Shown one piece after another: positions 62,457 through 64,000 of a DNA stretch of 64,000 bases (the stretch's first letter is position 1; each line of letters starts with the position of its first letter). The stretch comes from Trichoplax sp. H2 (Eukaryota > Placozoa > Uniplacotomia > Trichoplacea). Position numbers and translations under genes: made by a program. Under the pieces are notes generated by a model. That model saw only the letters and a program-made list of their open reading frames with translations. It was not told the DNA's origin and made no database searches. The stretch is from the NCBI GenBank assembly GCA_003344405.1, contig NOWV01000036.1, positions 1 through 64,000 on the forward strand, read 5' to 3'.

Positions 62457-64000
62457 TTGTTATTACCACCGTTATTCGATTGCTGTAGATGGGAATTACA
62501 GTTGAATTATTGTTATGCACGTCAATGACGGCACAATTTTAAAACCAATGGTACAGAAATTATCTAATTGTGCGGTACGAAAATCTCGTTAGTTTGCACT
62601 ATATCCATCTAGTATCATGCTAATGTATAATATAGAAATTATAATAGAGTTAGTAATTGCAACCTGATGAAATATTCTAATAATGGAAAAGTGAAAGCTC
62701 TCTTCGTGTGATGACTCGTCAAATTATTTATTCTGATTGTACGGAAGTCTACATGTGTTTAAGGTAGTTTAGCAGCTGGCAATGGCATTGTAATTATAAG
62801 GCAAAATTTGTCGCTAATTATCAATTTGAAATGTGAAACATCAGATGTGTGAAAATAACATTTATTAACTGAATTATAGGATAGCTTTAGATGTTTTGCT
62901 GTTTCTACTGTAGTAAATGATTTCTAGGCTATTTTGACGTAAATATACGCTTATACATGTAGAATTAATAAGATGAATCGGGCAATATTATTGAATGTTC
63001 GAATGTAATGTCCAATTGCCCGTTGATACAACAATTTTTGATGTTTTCTTGTATCTAGTAGATTTTATATGGAAAATTGTGTAAATAAATTCTCTGAATA
63101 ATTGATCAATCTTGCACACCTGGTAATTGTTTTAACATCTTGCACTCATCAATATATAGACCCGCAGTGTCCATAAATTGCGTACTACGTCTATAAGAAT
63201 AAGTTATCTTCTTCATCTATCATAGTTTATGTATACTGTTTTAGTCATGGCAACGGAGTCCTCATTTCTATCTTATTTAGTAGGGAAGGCTGCTAATTGT
63301 AATCGGTATATAATTGTTAGTGCGTTTAATTTTGAAGGTGGAATCTTTGTTGCTACTGTATTGAATGATAGCTACCCTTCATATCCAGCAATAATACATT
63401 TGCAGTATTTACAGATTTAAAAAATTGGGGATAATTTCAATCCTTTTTTGGGGCGCATACATGGTGCTAACGTGTAGATTTTGGAATCTGTCAAAGATTG
63501 CTATACTGTACTGTACGTTGGCTAAGAGTTTGGAATAAATGAGTTACTATACAGACTCGGTATTTATACTGGAAACTTCGGGACAGTGGACAATAATATG
63601 TTTCTCCATTTTATAGCTGTCGTATAGACAACAATGGACTAAAATTTCTGTTGAAGATGCATTTAACTTGCATGAATGGAGCTCTCAATTGTTCCCATTC
63701 TACAGCAATATACCCCGTTTGCATAAGCTTTGACTTGAAGGTCAATAAGATGCAGTAATGATGGAAGATTTCGACTATAGACTATTGACCTTGCTACTGT
63801 TGCTATAATAGCATTGAAATGCTAAAAAACAGTAGGTTTGCCAATGTTTTTATAGGCTAAAAAGGATAAAACCTCAACCTGTGTTCAAATTTGCCCAAGA
63901 CTGTCTCCCCTATTGGATGATATTGATGTGGACTAGCTGCTTCTTTTTCAATCATGATTTATTGAACGGTTCCAAGCTACGTCTAGACAGTGATGGGTGG
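62457..64000. other. 3' UTR and downstream flank of the PXK-like gene
   Basis: No further gene is supported. A 63-codon frame at 63229-63420 has no motif. The sequence to the window end is AT-rich and unremarkable apart from a TACTGTACTGTACG phrase near 63503 that resembles the palindromic motif of the 57-kb block. Confidence 0.45.
63084..63089 (+). promoter_or_regulatory. Candidate polyadenylation signal AATAAA
   Basis: AATAAA about 630 bases after the PXK-like stop codon, followed by T/G-rich sequence. It is a plausible but not unique choice in such AT-rich DNA. Confidence 0.35.

Overview
This window is animal nuclear DNA, most likely from a very early-branching metazoan; a placozoan of the Trichoplax type is my best guess. 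That is inference from four things: AT-rich sequence, genes built from many small exons with 40-300 bp GT-AG introns, two bona fide plexins (a family of animals and their closest unicellular relatives), and a Slob/PXK-type pseudokinase. There are no bacterial-style operons, rRNA or tRNA genes, CRISPR arrays or recognisable transposase or reverse-transcriptase genes.

Layout. 0.3-1.1 kb: the 3' exons of NDUFA5, a complex I accessory subunit (+). 2.3-3.1 kb: a small three-exon gene of unknown function (-). 4.6-8.3 kb: a complete ten-exon PTPDC1-type protein phosphatase (-). 8.3-21.3 kb: about 13 kb without a convincing gene, holding several decayed tandem-repeat arrays. 21.4-28.6 kb: plexin copy 1 (+). 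31.2-32.3 kb: a complete four-exon NDUFA12 (-). 32.4-34.5 kb: a GC-richer block of tandem repeats (about 284 bp and 125 bp units). 36.1-45.4 kb: plexin copy 2 (-), tail-to-tail with copy 1. 45.4-58.0 kb: another gene-poor stretch of about 12.5 kb with more repeat arrays and a GC-richer palindromic block near 57 kb. 58.0-62.5 kb: a thirteen-exon gene (+) for a PXK/Slob-family pseudokinase with an N-terminal transmembrane segment and a C-terminal WH2 motif. The rest is its probable 3' UTR and flank.

The two plexins are type I receptors (Sema, PSI and IPT repeats, one membrane span, split RasGAP). They share the first exon boundaries, but copy 1 carries its entire cytoplasmic domain on one exon while copy 2 cuts the same region into about seventeen exons. 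That intron asymmetry between convergent paralogues is the most striking structural observation here. The two complex I genes, the phosphatase and the pseudokinase show no obvious functional link to the plexins beyond proximity, and I see no clear candidate for a wholly new system.

Exon boundaries were read by eye from splice consensus, reading-frame phase and family resemblance. For NDUFA12, PTPDC1, plexin copy 1 and the PXK-like gene every junction closes in phase. For plexin copy 2 most junctions close; one near 42.55 kb is unresolved and several were placed only approximately.
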